A stretch of 64,000 bases of DNA from positions 434,001 to 498,000 of the forward strand of contig NZ_JARJHL010000005.1 in the NCBI RefSeq assembly GCF_029309835.1, given 5' to 3'. The stretch comes from Paracoccus sp. DMF-8 (GTDB lineage Bacteria > Pseudomonadota > Alphaproteobacteria > Rhodobacterales > Rhodobacteraceae). Below, one piece after another: positions 17,160-25,847 of this stretch. The notes under the pieces were generated by a model. It saw only the letters and a program-made list of their open reading frames with translations, was not told the DNA's origin and searched no databases. Positions within the stretch are counted from its first letter, which is position 1. Each line of letters begins with the position of its first letter. The position numbers and the translations under genes were made by a program.

Positions 17160-18499
17160 CTACAGACCGCGCACGCGCGGCCTGCGGAACTGTCCCGCCG
17201 GTTCGATCATCAATTCATGGATCGCCCAGACCAGCGCATCCAGCCGGTCGGGCGATCCGCGCCCCTCGTAGCCCTGCACCGTCATGCGGCACATCTGATC
17301 TTCCAGCGTGCCCAGCCCGCGCAGGTGGCGCACCCGGCCCTGTTCATACAGCGCCGCCACGGGTTCGGCGCGCAACCCCTTGCCCCGCCCCGCCCGCAGC
17401 GCGCGAAACGGCACCAGCGGGTCGATCTGGCGGATCACGCTTTCGACCAGATCGCCGCCCTGATTGACCTCGGCCACCAGCCTTTCGGCGCCGTGACGGT
17501 CCATCGCGGCCAATGCGGCCCGCGCCCATTCGGTCGGCCCGCCCCGGATCGTCGCATCCTCCAGCACATAGGCACGCCAGTCCTGCGGCTCGCCCTGCTG
17601 GCTGACGCCCGCGACCACGATGCCGCATTCGTCGCTGGCCTTGCCGCTGGTCACCGCCGGATCGACGGCGACCACGATGCGGTCCAGCGCCGGGGCCTGC
17701 GCAACGCGCGCCGATTCCAGCATCGCCGTGGTCCACAGCACGCCTTCGACATCGTCCAGCAGCAGCCCCTCCAGTTCTTGCCGCCCCAGCCGCGTGCCCG
17801 CGTAACGGGTCTGCACCTCGGTCAGGAAACTTTCCGCCAGATAGGCGCGGTTCGCATCCGTCGGCGCATGGGTCACCACGGTCGAGGCATTCTGCAGAAT
17901 CATTTTCAGCACCCCCACATTGCGCGGCGTCGTCGTGATCACCTGCTGCGGATGTTCGCCCAGACGCAGGGCGAATTGCAGCATGTCCCGGGTCTCTTCG
18001 GCCTTTTTCCACTTGGCCAGCTCATCGACCCAGGCCGCGTCGAATTGCGGGCCGCGCAGGGCTTCGGGTTCATGGGCCGAAAACACCTGCGCCACCGCGC
18101 CATTCGGCCAGACCAGCCTGCGCCGCGTCGCCTCCCACGCGGGGCGACGGTCCGGGGGCGAACAGGCCAGAATGCCGCTGTCGCCGAACACCATCACATC
18201 GCGGCCCTGATCGAATGTCTCCGCGACCAGCGCCAGCCGCTTGGCGCGGCCAGCCGCCAGAGCGTTGCGCCCTCGACCTGACCGCGCACCCATTCCGACC
18301 CGGCGCGGGCTTTCCCCGCGCCGCGTCCGCCCATGATGACCCAGCTTTTCCAGTCGCCCCCGGGGGGCAACTGGTGCGGCAGGGCCCAGAACTCGAACAG
18401 CCATGGCAGGCTTGCCAGCGCATTGTCCGACAGCCCGCCCAGAAAGGCGTCCACCTCATCCGGCGCGGCGCAGACAAGCCAGGCGGCGCCCGATTTCAT
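17160..18499 (-). CDS. orfg2: GTA large terminase subunit (frameshifted)
   Basis: ATPase/nuclease that packages DNA into the GTA head. The N-terminal ATPase part runs from the ATG at 18499 and contains the Walker A loop in VIMGGRGAGKARAGSEW. The rest lies in another frame: VALVAET-like RLALVAETFDQGRD, QFDAAWVDELAKWK (Walker B), ITTTPRNVGVLK, VAVDPAVTSGKASDECG (nuclease) and DALVWAIHELM. The frames meet at about 18262. Adding one base in ACGCTCTGG (giving ACG CCT CTG) joins them as VEGATPLAAGRAKRL, a family-typical reading of 446 residues. The start overlaps orfg1 by 44 bases. This is either a sequencing indel or a lesion that blocks packaging. Confidence 0.93.
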
Positions 18500-18800
18500 C
18501 TCGTGCCGCGTCAAGGTCGAGCGTCCCTGCACCGACGTTTCCGGCGACATCCTTGCGAAGCTTGTCAACGCGGTTCCTTTCTTCCAACACAAGCTGCGTC
18601 GCCGTCCGCAGATCGCGAACCAGCTTGGCGGCTTCCCTGACCTCATCGACCTCTCCGGCCTGGATCTTTCGGCGCAAGCGCGTCAGATCGGCGGCGACAG
18701 AGTGGAACAACTCATCCGCGATGGTCACCAGATCCACCGCGGTTTCGGCCGCAAACGGCCCCTCCGGAGCCTCTGGGCCCGGATCGAAAGTGATTGTCAT
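18456..18800 (-). CDS. orfg1: GTA small terminase subunit (TerS, gp1)
   Basis: A 114-residue protein in the first position of the cluster, where Rhodobacter gp1 acts as a small terminase lacking strong DNA-sequence specificity. It is highly helical, with a central coiled-coil-like segment (ELFHSVAADLTRLRRKIQAG and LVLEERNRVDKLRKDVAG). An acidic N-terminus (FDPGPEAPEGPF) may recruit TerL. I chose the ATG at 18800; a GTG at 18836 would add 12 residues. It overlaps terL. Confidence 0.85.
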   Translation of the reverse strand: MTITFDPGPEAPEGPFAAETAVDLVTIADELFHSVAADLTRLRRKIQAGEVDEVREAAKLVRDLRTATQLVLEERNRVDKLRKDVAGNVGAGTLDLDAARDEIGRRLACLRRAG

Positions 18801-18846
18801 TCTTGAATTGCCCTGCCCTCGTGTGCCTGTCCGCACGAGCGAGCCA

Positions 18847-18880
18847 TGAAAAAAGCGGCAAGGTCATCGACCCGGCCGCT
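18847..18880 (-). terminator. intrinsic-terminator-like hairpin in the GTA leader
   Basis: On the minus strand AAGCGGC pairs with GCCGCTT, and inside it GACC pairs with GGTC around a 3-nt loop, with a 2x2 internal mismatch. A run of six U follows. It lies downstream of a promoter-like sequence and about 50 bases before orfg1. A short reading frame (18886-18863, MGKRPGR) with GGGAGAA upstream ends inside the hairpin, so the layout resembles an attenuator. It could instead be the terminator of the coiled-coil gene at 19113-19559. Confidence 0.75.
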
Positions 18881-18905
18881 TGCCCATTTCTCCCAGCATG
18901 GATAC

Positions 18906-18934
18906 GTTCTACCTTAATGCGTTCGGTGAGTCAA
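18906..18934 (-). promoter_or_regulatory. candidate sigma-70-like promoter of the GTA cluster
   Basis: On the minus strand TTGACT (18934-18929) and TAGAAC (18911-18906) are separated by exactly 17 bases. Transcription would start near 18899, about 100 bases before orfg1. In the 312-base gene-free stretch from 18801 to 19112 this and the hairpin at 18847-18880 are the only signals I see. The call is by eye and untested. Confidence 0.45.
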
Positions 18935-19112
18935 ATCTTAAATCACAGGGCGATCAGGTTGCGGATCATTTACCCATGAAAACAAGGTATTGATCCGCGC
19001 AACACCCCGCCGCGCGCTGTGCAACAGCGGCTGCAACAGGGCGTAAGAACACCCGGATCCGGGGCCGATCCACCGCGAATCCCGGCAGATCCCCGTTGCA
19101 ACGAACCCGCCC

Positions 19113-19559
19113 TCAGACGTCTTTCTTCAGGTTTTCCGCCTTGGCGCGCGCCTCTGTCGCGGCGGCAACGGCATTGCTGGCCTCGTCCTGCATCTTTTGC
19201 GCGAAATTCACCATGGTCGCGGCATAGGCTTCGAACCAGTCGGCGTTGTCCTCGGCATTCATGGCGGCGGCCTTGGCGCGCATCTCCTCGGCCTTGGCTC
19301 TGGTCTGGGCGACCTGCTCCTCCCAGCCCTTTTGCATCTGGCCCCATTGCGAGCGGACGTTTTCGCTGGCGTCGTCCAGATAGCCCTGGATCTTTTTCTG
19401 CAGATCCTCCTGACGGTTCGCCGCATCCGCCTGCCAGCGGCGCGCGCTTTCCATCATGTCGCTGTTCTTGGCTTCCAGTTCCTCTTGCCATTTCTTGACC
19501 CGCGTTTCCATGGTGCGGGCGCCATCGGCCAGATTGGTGAAAAGATCGGAAAGTTTCAT
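19113..19559 (-). CDS. uncharacterised coiled-coil protein
   Basis: A 148-residue, charged, almost wholly helical protein with long heptad-like runs (METRVKKWQEELEAKNSDMM, QKGWEEQVAQTRAKAEEMR). No signal peptide or membrane helix is visible, and I do not recognise a named domain. The C-terminus (EARAKAENLKKDV) is lysine/alanine-rich. It resembles small phasin- or apolipoprotein-like helical proteins only in composition. The ATG at 19559 has GGAGGAA upstream; the longer open frame to 19613 has no such site. It is flanked by mltG upstream and the GTA leader downstream. Confidence 0.7.
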   Translation of the reverse strand: MKLSDLFTNLADGARTMETRVKKWQEELEAKNSDMMESARRWQADAANRQEDLQKKIQGYLDDASENVRSQWGQMQKGWEEQVAQTRAKAEEMRAKAAAMNAEDNADWFEAYAATMVNFAQKMQDEASNAVAAATEARAKAENLKKDV

Positions 19560-19678
19560 CGCTGTTCCTCCATCCATCCGCGCGATGGTGGGGTGCGGCG
19601 GGGATTCTGTCAAATCCCCAAAGACGCGAATGGCGGCACCCCATTGGGGAATGCCGCCATCCTGCCATGCCGGATTAT

Positions 19679-20860
19679 CTATTCGCCCTGCACCATCGAC
19701 GGAATCGTCTGGCCCTGTTCGCGCTCGATCTCGCGCCAGCGGGCGACGGCGGCGTTATGTTCGTCCAGCGTGCGGGAAAACACATGGCCCCCGGTCCCGT
19801 CCGCGACAAAGAAAATATATTCCGTCGTGTCGGGATGCATCGTTGCCTGAATCGCCGCGCGTCCGGGGTTGGCGATGGGGGTCGGCGGCAACCCGTCGAT
19901 CTGATAGGTGTTATAGGGCGTGCGCCGCTGCAATTCCGACCGCCGCAAGCCGCGATCCAGCACGCTTTCGCCACCTGTCACGCCATAGATCACGGTCGGG
20001 TCGGTTTCCAGCCGCATGCCGCGCTCCAGCCGGTTCACGAACACGCTCGCGACCTGAGGCCGCTCTGCCGCCACCCCGGTTTCCTTTTCCACGATGGACG
20101 CCATGATCAGCGCCTCCTCGGGCGAGGCATAGGGCAGCCCCGGCGCCCGGCCTTCCAGAGCCTGCAGCAGGATCGTCGCCTGACGCGCGGTCATTTCATC
20201 CAGCAGCGCCTGACGATCCGCGCCCTTGCGCACGTCATAGGTATCGGGGGCAAGGCTGCCTTCGGGCGGGGTTTCGGCGATTTCGCCGCTCATGAAGCTC
20301 GCGGCCTTCAATCCTTCGGCGATCTGCCAGCTTGTCACGCCTTCGGCAATCGCGATGCGCAGCCGGGCATCCGACTTGTCCACCGCCTGAAGGATCGCCT
20401 CGGGGGCATCCATTTCGGCGGGGTTGTATTTCATCATCTCGACATATTCGCCGGTTTCGGCGTCGATATCGCGCAGCACGACCGCGCTTTCGCGTACGCC
20501 GATGCGCACCGTCACCTCGGTCCCGCAGGTGCTGGGACCGCCGGCGGTCAGGGTGTTCAGCACATCCTGCATGCTGGTCCCCGGCGGGATCATATATGAC
20601 CCGAACCGCAGCGATTGCGCCTTGTCAGCGTAATCCGTGCCTGCACGGAACACATAGGCATTGGACACAACCCCCTGTTCGCGCAGGGTTTCGCTGACAC
20701 GGTTCAGCGAGTCGCCGGGCGCCACCTGCACGCAGGTCGCCCGCGTGCTGGGGCCGGGGCCGGTGAATTCATGCCGGGCCCAGGCAATCGCGCCCGCGAC
20801 CGCCACCAGCACGACGACCAGCAGCGACAGCAGGTTGGATGCCAGGTTGCGCCAGATCAT
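19679..20860 (-). CDS. mltG: endolytic murein transglycosylase
   Basis: Inner-membrane lytic transglycosylase of 393 residues that cuts nascent glycan strands and helps set their length. One N-terminal transmembrane helix (LLSLLVVVLVAVAGAIAWA) is followed by a LysM-like segment (CVQVAPGDSLNRVSETLREQ) and the YceG/MltG domain. The catalytic glutamate is in ASIVEKETGVAAERPQVASV, and YNTYQIDGLPPTPIANPGR follows. The start overlaps the fabF stop by four bases (ATGA), the fabF-mltG linkage being common in Gram-negative bacteria. Confidence 0.96.
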   Translation of the reverse strand: MIWRNLASNLLSLLVVVLVAVAGAIAWARHEFTGPGPSTRATCVQVAPGDSLNRVSETLREQGVVSNAYVFRAGTDYADKAQSLRFGSYMIPPGTSMQDVLNTLTAGGPSTCGTEVTVRIGVRESAVVLRDIDAETGEYVEMMKYNPAEMDAPEAILQAVDKSDARLRIAIAEGVTSWQIAEGLKAASFMSGEIAETPPEGSLAPDTYDVRKGADRQALLDEMTARQATILLQALEGRAPGLPYASPEEALIMASIVEKETGVAAERPQVASVFVNRLERGMRLETDPTVIYGVTGGESVLDRGLRRSELQRRTPYNTYQIDGLPPTPIANPGRAAIQATMHPDTTEYIFFVADGTGGHVFSRTLDEHNAAVARWREIEREQGQTIPSMVQGE

Positions 20861-22119
20861 TCCCGAACCTTGCCCATGACCAGACTGGCGTTCGTGCCGC
20901 CAAAGCCGAAGCTGTTCGACAGCACGTAATCGACCTTGCGCCGCACGGCGGCATTGGCGGCCAGATCAATCGCGGTGTCGCGCACCGGATCGTCCAGATT
21001 GATCGTCGGCGGGCAGATCTGGTCGCGCAGCGCCAGAATGCAGAAAATCGCCTCGACCGCGCCAGCCGCGCCCAGCAAATGCCCGATGCTCGACTTGGTC
21101 GAGGACATGACCACATCCCCCGCCGCATCGCCCAGCAGACGCTCGACCGCGCCCAGTTCGATCACATCCGCCATGGTCGAGGTGCCATGCGCATTGATGT
21201 AATCCAACTGCCCCGGTTCGATCCCGGCGCGTTTCAGCGCGGCGGTCATGGACCGGAAACCGCCGTCGCCATCCTCGGACGGGGCGGTGATGTGATAGGC
21301 GTCGCCGGTCAGCCCATAGCCCAGAATCTCGGCATAGATTTTCGCGCCGCGCGCCTTGGCATGTTCGTATTCTTCCAGCACGACGACACCCGCGCCTTCG
21401 CCCATGACGAAACCGTCGCGGCTTGCATCCCGAGGACGGCTGGCCGTGGTCGGCGCGTCACCGCGTTCGGTCGACAGCGCCTTGCAGGCGTTGAAACCGG
21501 CGACCCCGATTTCACAGATCGGCGATTCCGTGCCGCCCGCGATCATCACATCTGCGTCACCCAGCATGATCAGACGCGCCGCATCGCCGATGGCATGGGC
21601 GCCGGTCGAACAGGCCGTCACGACCGCATGGTTCGGCCCCTTGAAGCCGAACCGGATCGACACCTGCCCCGAAACCAGATTGATCAGCGCGCCGGGGATA
21701 AAGAAGGGGCTGACCCGTTTCGGCCCGCGCTCCTTGATCAGAACGGCCGTATCGGCGATCGAGGACAGCCCGCCGATCCCCGACCCGATCATCACGCCCG
21801 TGCGTTCGCGGTCCTCAAGGCTTTCGGGTTCCCAACCCGAATCGCGCACGGCCTGCGTCGCGGCGGCCATGCCGTACAGGATGAAATCATCGACTTTTCT
21901 GCGATCCTTCGGCTCCATCCACTCATCGGGGTTGAAGCTGCCGTCGCTGCCATCGCCGAAAGGGATCTCGCAGGCATATTTCGTCACCACATCTTTGGCG
22001 TCGAAACGGGTGATCGGGCCTGCGCCGGACTGTCCGGCCAGCAGCCTTTCCCACGTCGCTTCAACGCCCGACGCCAGTGGCGTGACCATCCCCAGACCGG
22101 TGACGACAACTCTGCGCAT
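20857..22119 (-). CDS. fabF: beta-ketoacyl-ACP synthase II
   Basis: Condenses malonyl-ACP with acyl-ACP in fatty-acid elongation; 420 residues. The Cys-His-His triad is complete: Cys170 in VVTACSTGAHAIG, His311 in YINAHGTSTMADVIEL and His347 in SSIGHLLGAAGAVEA. The N-terminus MRRVVVTGLGMVTPLASGV fixes the start at the ATG at 22119; the frame is open far upstream across another gene, which is a shadow. No acpP gene is adjacent, unlike in E. coli. Confidence 0.97.
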   Translation of the reverse strand: MRRVVVTGLGMVTPLASGVEATWERLLAGQSGAGPITRFDAKDVVTKYACEIPFGDGSDGSFNPDEWMEPKDRRKVDDFILYGMAAATQAVRDSGWEPESLEDRERTGVMIGSGIGGLSSIADTAVLIKERGPKRVSPFFIPGALINLVSGQVSIRFGFKGPNHAVVTACSTGAHAIGDAARLIMLGDADVMIAGGTESPICEIGVAGFNACKALSTERGDAPTTASRPRDASRDGFVMGEGAGVVVLEEYEHAKARGAKIYAEILGYGLTGDAYHITAPSEDGDGGFRSMTAALKRAGIEPGQLDYINAHGTSTMADVIELGAVERLLGDAAGDVVMSSTKSSIGHLLGAAGAVEAIFCILALRDQICPPTINLDDPVRDTAIDLAANAAVRRKVDYVLSNSFGFGGTNASLVMGKVRE

Positions 22120-22299
22120 AGAAGATCCTTCCTCGTCTTGTCTGGCAGGTTCTACACGCGCGCGCCATGTCACGCAACGTCGCTGGCCAAATGGCTTGGT
22201 ATCCCGGCAACACCGGAACTTTGACTTTGCGGAGGTCGTTGAACTGACTTGAATTCCGCCTATTCTGGCAACGCAAGAAGGAAGAAAGGACCCCTTCGG

Positions 22300-23445
22300 A
22301 TGACCACTGAAACGCAGCGCAGCGCGCAGGCCGCACTTGACGAGATTCAAACCGTGACCGCCGTCGTCCTGCCGGAACCCGCATCCGAGGTCGTGGCCCT
22401 GGAAACCGCAGGCGCCCCGGTCGCGCAGGAAATCCGCAAACGCATGGATGAAATCGACATCCGCGACAGCGGGTCCATCGTGCATTTCGGCGCCCGCGCG
22501 CAAAACGAACTGCAGGAAATCAGCCAGGCGATGCTGGCCGATGTGAAAAACAAGGATGTCGGCCCGGCGGGCGAATCCCTGCGCGATATCGTCACGACCA
22601 TTCGCGGCTTTTCGGTCAGCGAACTGGACGTGCGCCGCGAACGCAGCTGGTGGGAAAAACTGCTGGGCCGCGCCGCGCCTTTTGCGAAATTCGTTTCCAA
22701 TTACGAAGAGGTGCAGGACCAGATCGACCGCATCTCTGTCGACCTTGACCGCCACCAGCATACGTTGCTGAAGGATATCAAATCGCTGGACGTGCTTTAT
22801 GACCGCACGCTGAATTTCTACGACGAACTGGCGCTGTATATTTCTGCGGGCGAGGAAAAGCTGCGCGAACTCGATGCCACCGACATCCCTGCCAAGGCTG
22901 CGGCGGTCGATGCTGCCGCCGAAAACGACAAGGTCATGGCCGCGCAGGAATTGCGCGACCTGCGTTCGGCCCGCGACGATCTGGAACGCCGGGTCCATGA
23001 CCTGAAACTGACCCGTCAGGTGACCATGCAATCCCTGCCCTCGATCCGGCTGGTTCAGGAAAACGACAAGTCGCTGGTGACGAAAATCAACTCGACGCTG
23101 GTCAATACCGTGCCGCTCTGGGAAACCCAGCTCGCACAGGCCGTGACCATCCAGCGCAGCACCGAAGCGGCGCGGGCCGTCAAGGCCGCCAATGACCTGA
23201 CCAACGACCTCTTGACCGCCAACGCCAAGAACCTGCGCGAGGCGAATTCCGCCGTCCGCACCCAGATCGAGCGTGGCGTTTTCGATATCGAGGCCGTGCG
23301 CACCGCCAATGCCGAACTGATCGCCACGATCGAGGACAGCCTGCGCATCGCCGACGAAGGCAAGGCCCGCCGCGCCGCCGCCGAAGACGACCTGAAAACC
23401 ATGGAACAGGAGTTGCGCAACACGCTGGCCGCGTCGCGCGCCTGA
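22300..23445 (+). CDS. toxic anion resistance (TelA/KlaA-family) protein
   Basis: A 381-residue cytosolic, strongly helical protein of the TelA family. Family blocks are RKRMDEIDIRDSGSIVHFG, WWEKLLGRAAPFAKFVSNYE and LYDRTLNFYDELALYISAG. The name comes from tellurite-resistance plasmids; in chromosomes the family is linked to envelope-stress or membrane-repair modules rather than tellurite. GAAAGGA precedes the ATG at 22300, and the conserved start is there. It opens a four-gene plus-strand cluster (22300-27158). The usual XpaC partner is not present next to it. Confidence 0.9.
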   Translation: MTTETQRSAQAALDEIQTVTAVVLPEPASEVVALETAGAPVAQEIRKRMDEIDIRDSGSIVHFGARAQNELQEISQAMLADVKNKDVGPAGESLRDIVTTIRGFSVSELDVRRERSWWEKLLGRAAPFAKFVSNYEEVQDQIDRISVDLDRHQHTLLKDIKSLDVLYDRTLNFYDELALYISAGEEKLRELDATDIPAKAAAVDAAAENDKVMAAQELRDLRSARDDLERRVHDLKLTRQVTMQSLPSIRLVQENDKSLVTKINSTLVNTVPLWETQLAQAVTIQRSTEAARAVKAANDLTNDLLTANAKNLREANSAVRTQIERGVFDIEAVRTANAELIATIEDSLRIADEGKARRAAAEDDLKTMEQELRNTLAASRA

Positions 23446-23510
23446 TCCTCGACCCCCACCCCGTAATCGACCCCCACCCCATTATCCTGAGTGCCGCAAT
23501 CGTTAGTGCC

Positions 23511-24606
23511 GTGGACCCAAACGCCCAGACCTGCCTGATCCGGTCCCATCCGATCCAGCCCCACCTGATCCGGTCGCCCCTGCGCGGCCGGATCCTGCGC
23601 CTTCTTCCCGCGCTGTTCATCGCCGCCGGCCTTGTGCAGGGCTGTTCGCAAAAACCCGTCGCGACGGAAAAACCCGTGCTGTCCGCGGCGGCCCCGCTGC
23701 CGCGCCCGGATCTGGCCATCCGCCAGGCCGAACTGCGCCGCAAACGGGCCGAGGATGCCCGGCAGGCCAATCTGGCCGCGCAGGCCGCTGCCGGAACCCC
23801 GGCCAGCCGCAACATGCGCAGCTATCTGGCGCAGGTCGAATCCTCGCTGGTGTCGCGCGGCAAGCTGCGCACGGATGACGGGCGGTCGCTTGGCGCGATC
23901 ACCCCCGAACAACTGACCGAAGCCTTTGTCCAGACCGCGCTGCATGACGAATACAGCCGCGACGGCGACAGGTTGGTCGCGCGCCGCCAGGCCGCCGCCC
24001 TGCGCCGGTGGGAGGTGCCGCGTGAACATGCAGGTCGAATACGGCGCCTCGATCTCGCCCGCGCAGCGCGGCCGCATCGGCAGCGACATCCGCAGCTTTG
24101 CCGCGCGTCTGCAACGGGCGACCGGCCATCCGGTCTCCGTCACGCAATCGGGCGGCAATTTCCTGGTCCTGTTGTTGTCCGAGGACGAACGCCGCGCCTC
24201 GGGCCCGCGCCTGTCGGCGCTGGTGCCGGGCATCCCGGCCAGCGATGTCGCCGCGCTGACCGATCTTGCGCCGCAGAATTACTGCACGGTCTTTGCCTAT
24301 TCGCGGGGCAATGGTTCGTCCTATGTCCGGGCCGTGGCGCTGATCCGGTCGGAACTGCCCAACCGCCTGATGCTCAGCTGCATCCACGAAGAGCTGGCGC
24401 AGGGCATGGGTCCCGCCAATGACAGCCCGACCGTCCGCCCCTCGATCTTCAACGATGACGAAGAATTCGCCCTGCTGACTTATCACGACGAACTGCTGCT
24501 GCGCATCCTCTATGACCCGCGCCTGCACCCCGGCATGCACGAGGCAGAGGCCCGCCCCATCGTCCTGCAGATCGCCCGCGAACTTCTGGCGGGGCAAAGC
24601 GTTTGA
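23511..24606 (+). CDS. DUF2927 domain lipoprotein (frameshifted)
   Basis: Predicted lipoprotein with lipobox LVQGC after a hydrophobic stretch (LLPALFIAAGLVQG), then an Ala/Arg-rich helical linker, then the DUF2927 domain (VNMQVEYGASISPAQRGRIG, GNFLVLLLSEDE, CIHEELAQGMGPANDSP, RPSIFNDDEEFALLTYHDEL). The N-terminal 170 residues and the DUF2927 part lie in different frames. Removing one C near 24018-24021 gives a continuous RWEVPVNMQVEYG and a 364-residue protein. The start is a GTG with a long leader before the hydrophobic core. CIHEE and LLTYHDE resemble metallopeptidase-type His/Glu motifs, but no activity is known. Confidence 0.85.
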
Positions 24607-24658
24607 TAGCGTAGCACCGCCGCGCCCCCCTTTCTGACGGGCGCCAGAATCCAACACG

Positions 24659-24681
24659 ATCCCGCCGCGCATGGGCGGGAT
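24659..24681. promoter_or_regulatory. hairpin upstream of the SPFH gene
   Basis: A perfect 8-bp inverted repeat, ATCCCGCC and GGCGGGAT, encloses a 7-base loop. It has no U tract, so it is more likely an operator or an mRNA-processing hairpin than a terminator. It lies 34 bases before the SPFH gene start. Confidence 0.4.
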
Positions 24682-24714
24682 GACCAACAGGACCGACCCC
24701 GGAAAGGCAATCAG

Positions 24715-25836
24715 ATGGCTATTTTCGACATCCTCGGCGGCGAATTCATCGACATCATCGAATGGACCGACGACAGCCGCGACACGATGGTCTATCGCTT
24801 TCCGACCGTCGGCAAGGCGATCAAATACGGCGCCAAGCTGACCGTCCGCGAAGGTCAGTCGGCGGTTTTCATCCACGAAGGGCAACTGGCCGATGTCTTT
24901 GGCCCCGGCCTTTACATGCTGGAAACCAACAACATGCCCGTGCTGACCCGGCTTCAGCACTGGGACCACGGTTTCCGCAGCCCGTTCAAGTCGGAAATCT
25001 ATTTCGTCAACACCACCCGCTTCAACGACCTGAAATGGGGCACCCGCAACCCGGTCATGCTGCGCGATCCGGAATTCGGCCCGGTCCGCCTGCGCGCCTT
25101 CGGCACCTATTCGATGCGCGTCAGCGATCCCGCGAAATTCATGCTGGAAATCGTCGGGACGGATGGCGAATTCACCCGCGATGAAATCAGCTATCAGTTG
25201 CGCAATGTCATCGTGCAGGAATTTTCGCGGATGATCGCGGGATCGGGCATCCCGGTGCTGGACATGGCCGCGAATACCGCCGATCTGGGCAAGATCGTGG
25301 CCAAGGCGATTGCGCCCACGATTGCCGAATACGGCCTGACCATCCCCGAATTCTACATCGAAAACATCAGCCTGCCGGACGAAGTCGAAAAGATGCTGGA
25401 CAAGCGGACCTCGATGGGGATCGTCGGCGACCTGAACCGCTTTGGCCAATATGCCCAGGCCGAGGCGATCCTGAACGCCTCGAACAACCAGGGCGGCGGC
25501 ATGGGTGCGGGGCTGGGTGCCGCGATGGGCGTCGGCATGGGCATGGCGATGCGTCAGGGGCCGTGGGGCGCGGTGCCGCAGGGCCAGCAGGCGGGCGCGG
25601 CGGTCCCCCCGCCGCTGCCGCAATCGGAAAAGGTCTGGCATATCGCCGCGAACGGTCAGGCCGATGGCCCCTATGGCCGCGCCGATCTGGGCCGCCTTGC
25701 ACGCGAAGGGCGCTTTACCCGCGAAACGCTGGTCTGGACGCCGGGTCAGGACGGCTGGCAGCCCGCCGATGACGTGGCGGAACTGGCGCAGCTTTTCACC
25801 GTCTCGCCCCCGCCCCCGCCGCTGCCCGGTAACTGA
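24715..25836 (+). CDS. SPFH-domain protein with C-terminal GYF_2/DUF4339 domain
   Basis: A 373-residue protein of the bacterial YdjI-like SPFH group. The N-terminal MAIFDILGGEFIDIIEWTDD and the SPFH core (VREGQSAVFIHEGQLADVFG, DEISYQLRNVIVQEFSRMIA) occupy about residues 1-240. A Gly/Met-rich linker (GGGMGAGLGAAMGVGMGMAM) follows. A GYF_2 (DUF4339) domain spans about 306-361 (KVWHIAANGQADGPYGRADL), and a proline tail ends the protein. SPFH proteins form membrane-associated rings, and GYF_2 domains bind peptides. In Bacillus the related protein works with a zinc-ribbon membrane protein; here one is encoded 11 bases downstream. Confidence 0.92.
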   Translation: MAIFDILGGEFIDIIEWTDDSRDTMVYRFPTVGKAIKYGAKLTVREGQSAVFIHEGQLADVFGPGLYMLETNNMPVLTRLQHWDHGFRSPFKSEIYFVNTTRFNDLKWGTRNPVMLRDPEFGPVRLRAFGTYSMRVSDPAKFMLEIVGTDGEFTRDEISYQLRNVIVQEFSRMIAGSGIPVLDMAANTADLGKIVAKAIAPTIAEYGLTIPEFYIENISLPDEVEKMLDKRTSMGIVGDLNRFGQYAQAEAILNASNNQGGGMGAGLGAAMGVGMGMAMRQGPWGAVPQGQQAGAAVPPPLPQSEKVWHIAANGQADGPYGRADLGRLAREGRFTRETLVWTPGQDGWQPADDVAELAQLFTVSPPPPPLPGN

Positions 25837-25847
25837 GCCGACACAAG

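Noticed and set aside
4201..18800. Ordinary prophage
   Set aside because: There is no integrase, repressor, replication, lysis or att-like repeat. Gene order and content match a GTA, and the borders are housekeeping genes.
18970..19668. A 232-codon minus-strand frame across the GTA leader and the coiled-coil gene
   Set aside because: It is out of frame with the better-supported coiled-coil gene, rich in Arg/Gly/Ser, and has no ribosome-binding site or family similarity.
23446..23510. Direct repeat TCGACCCCCACCCC (two copies) before the DUF2927 gene
   Set aside because: Only two copies are present, with no dyad or promoter geometry; probably a local duplication without known role.
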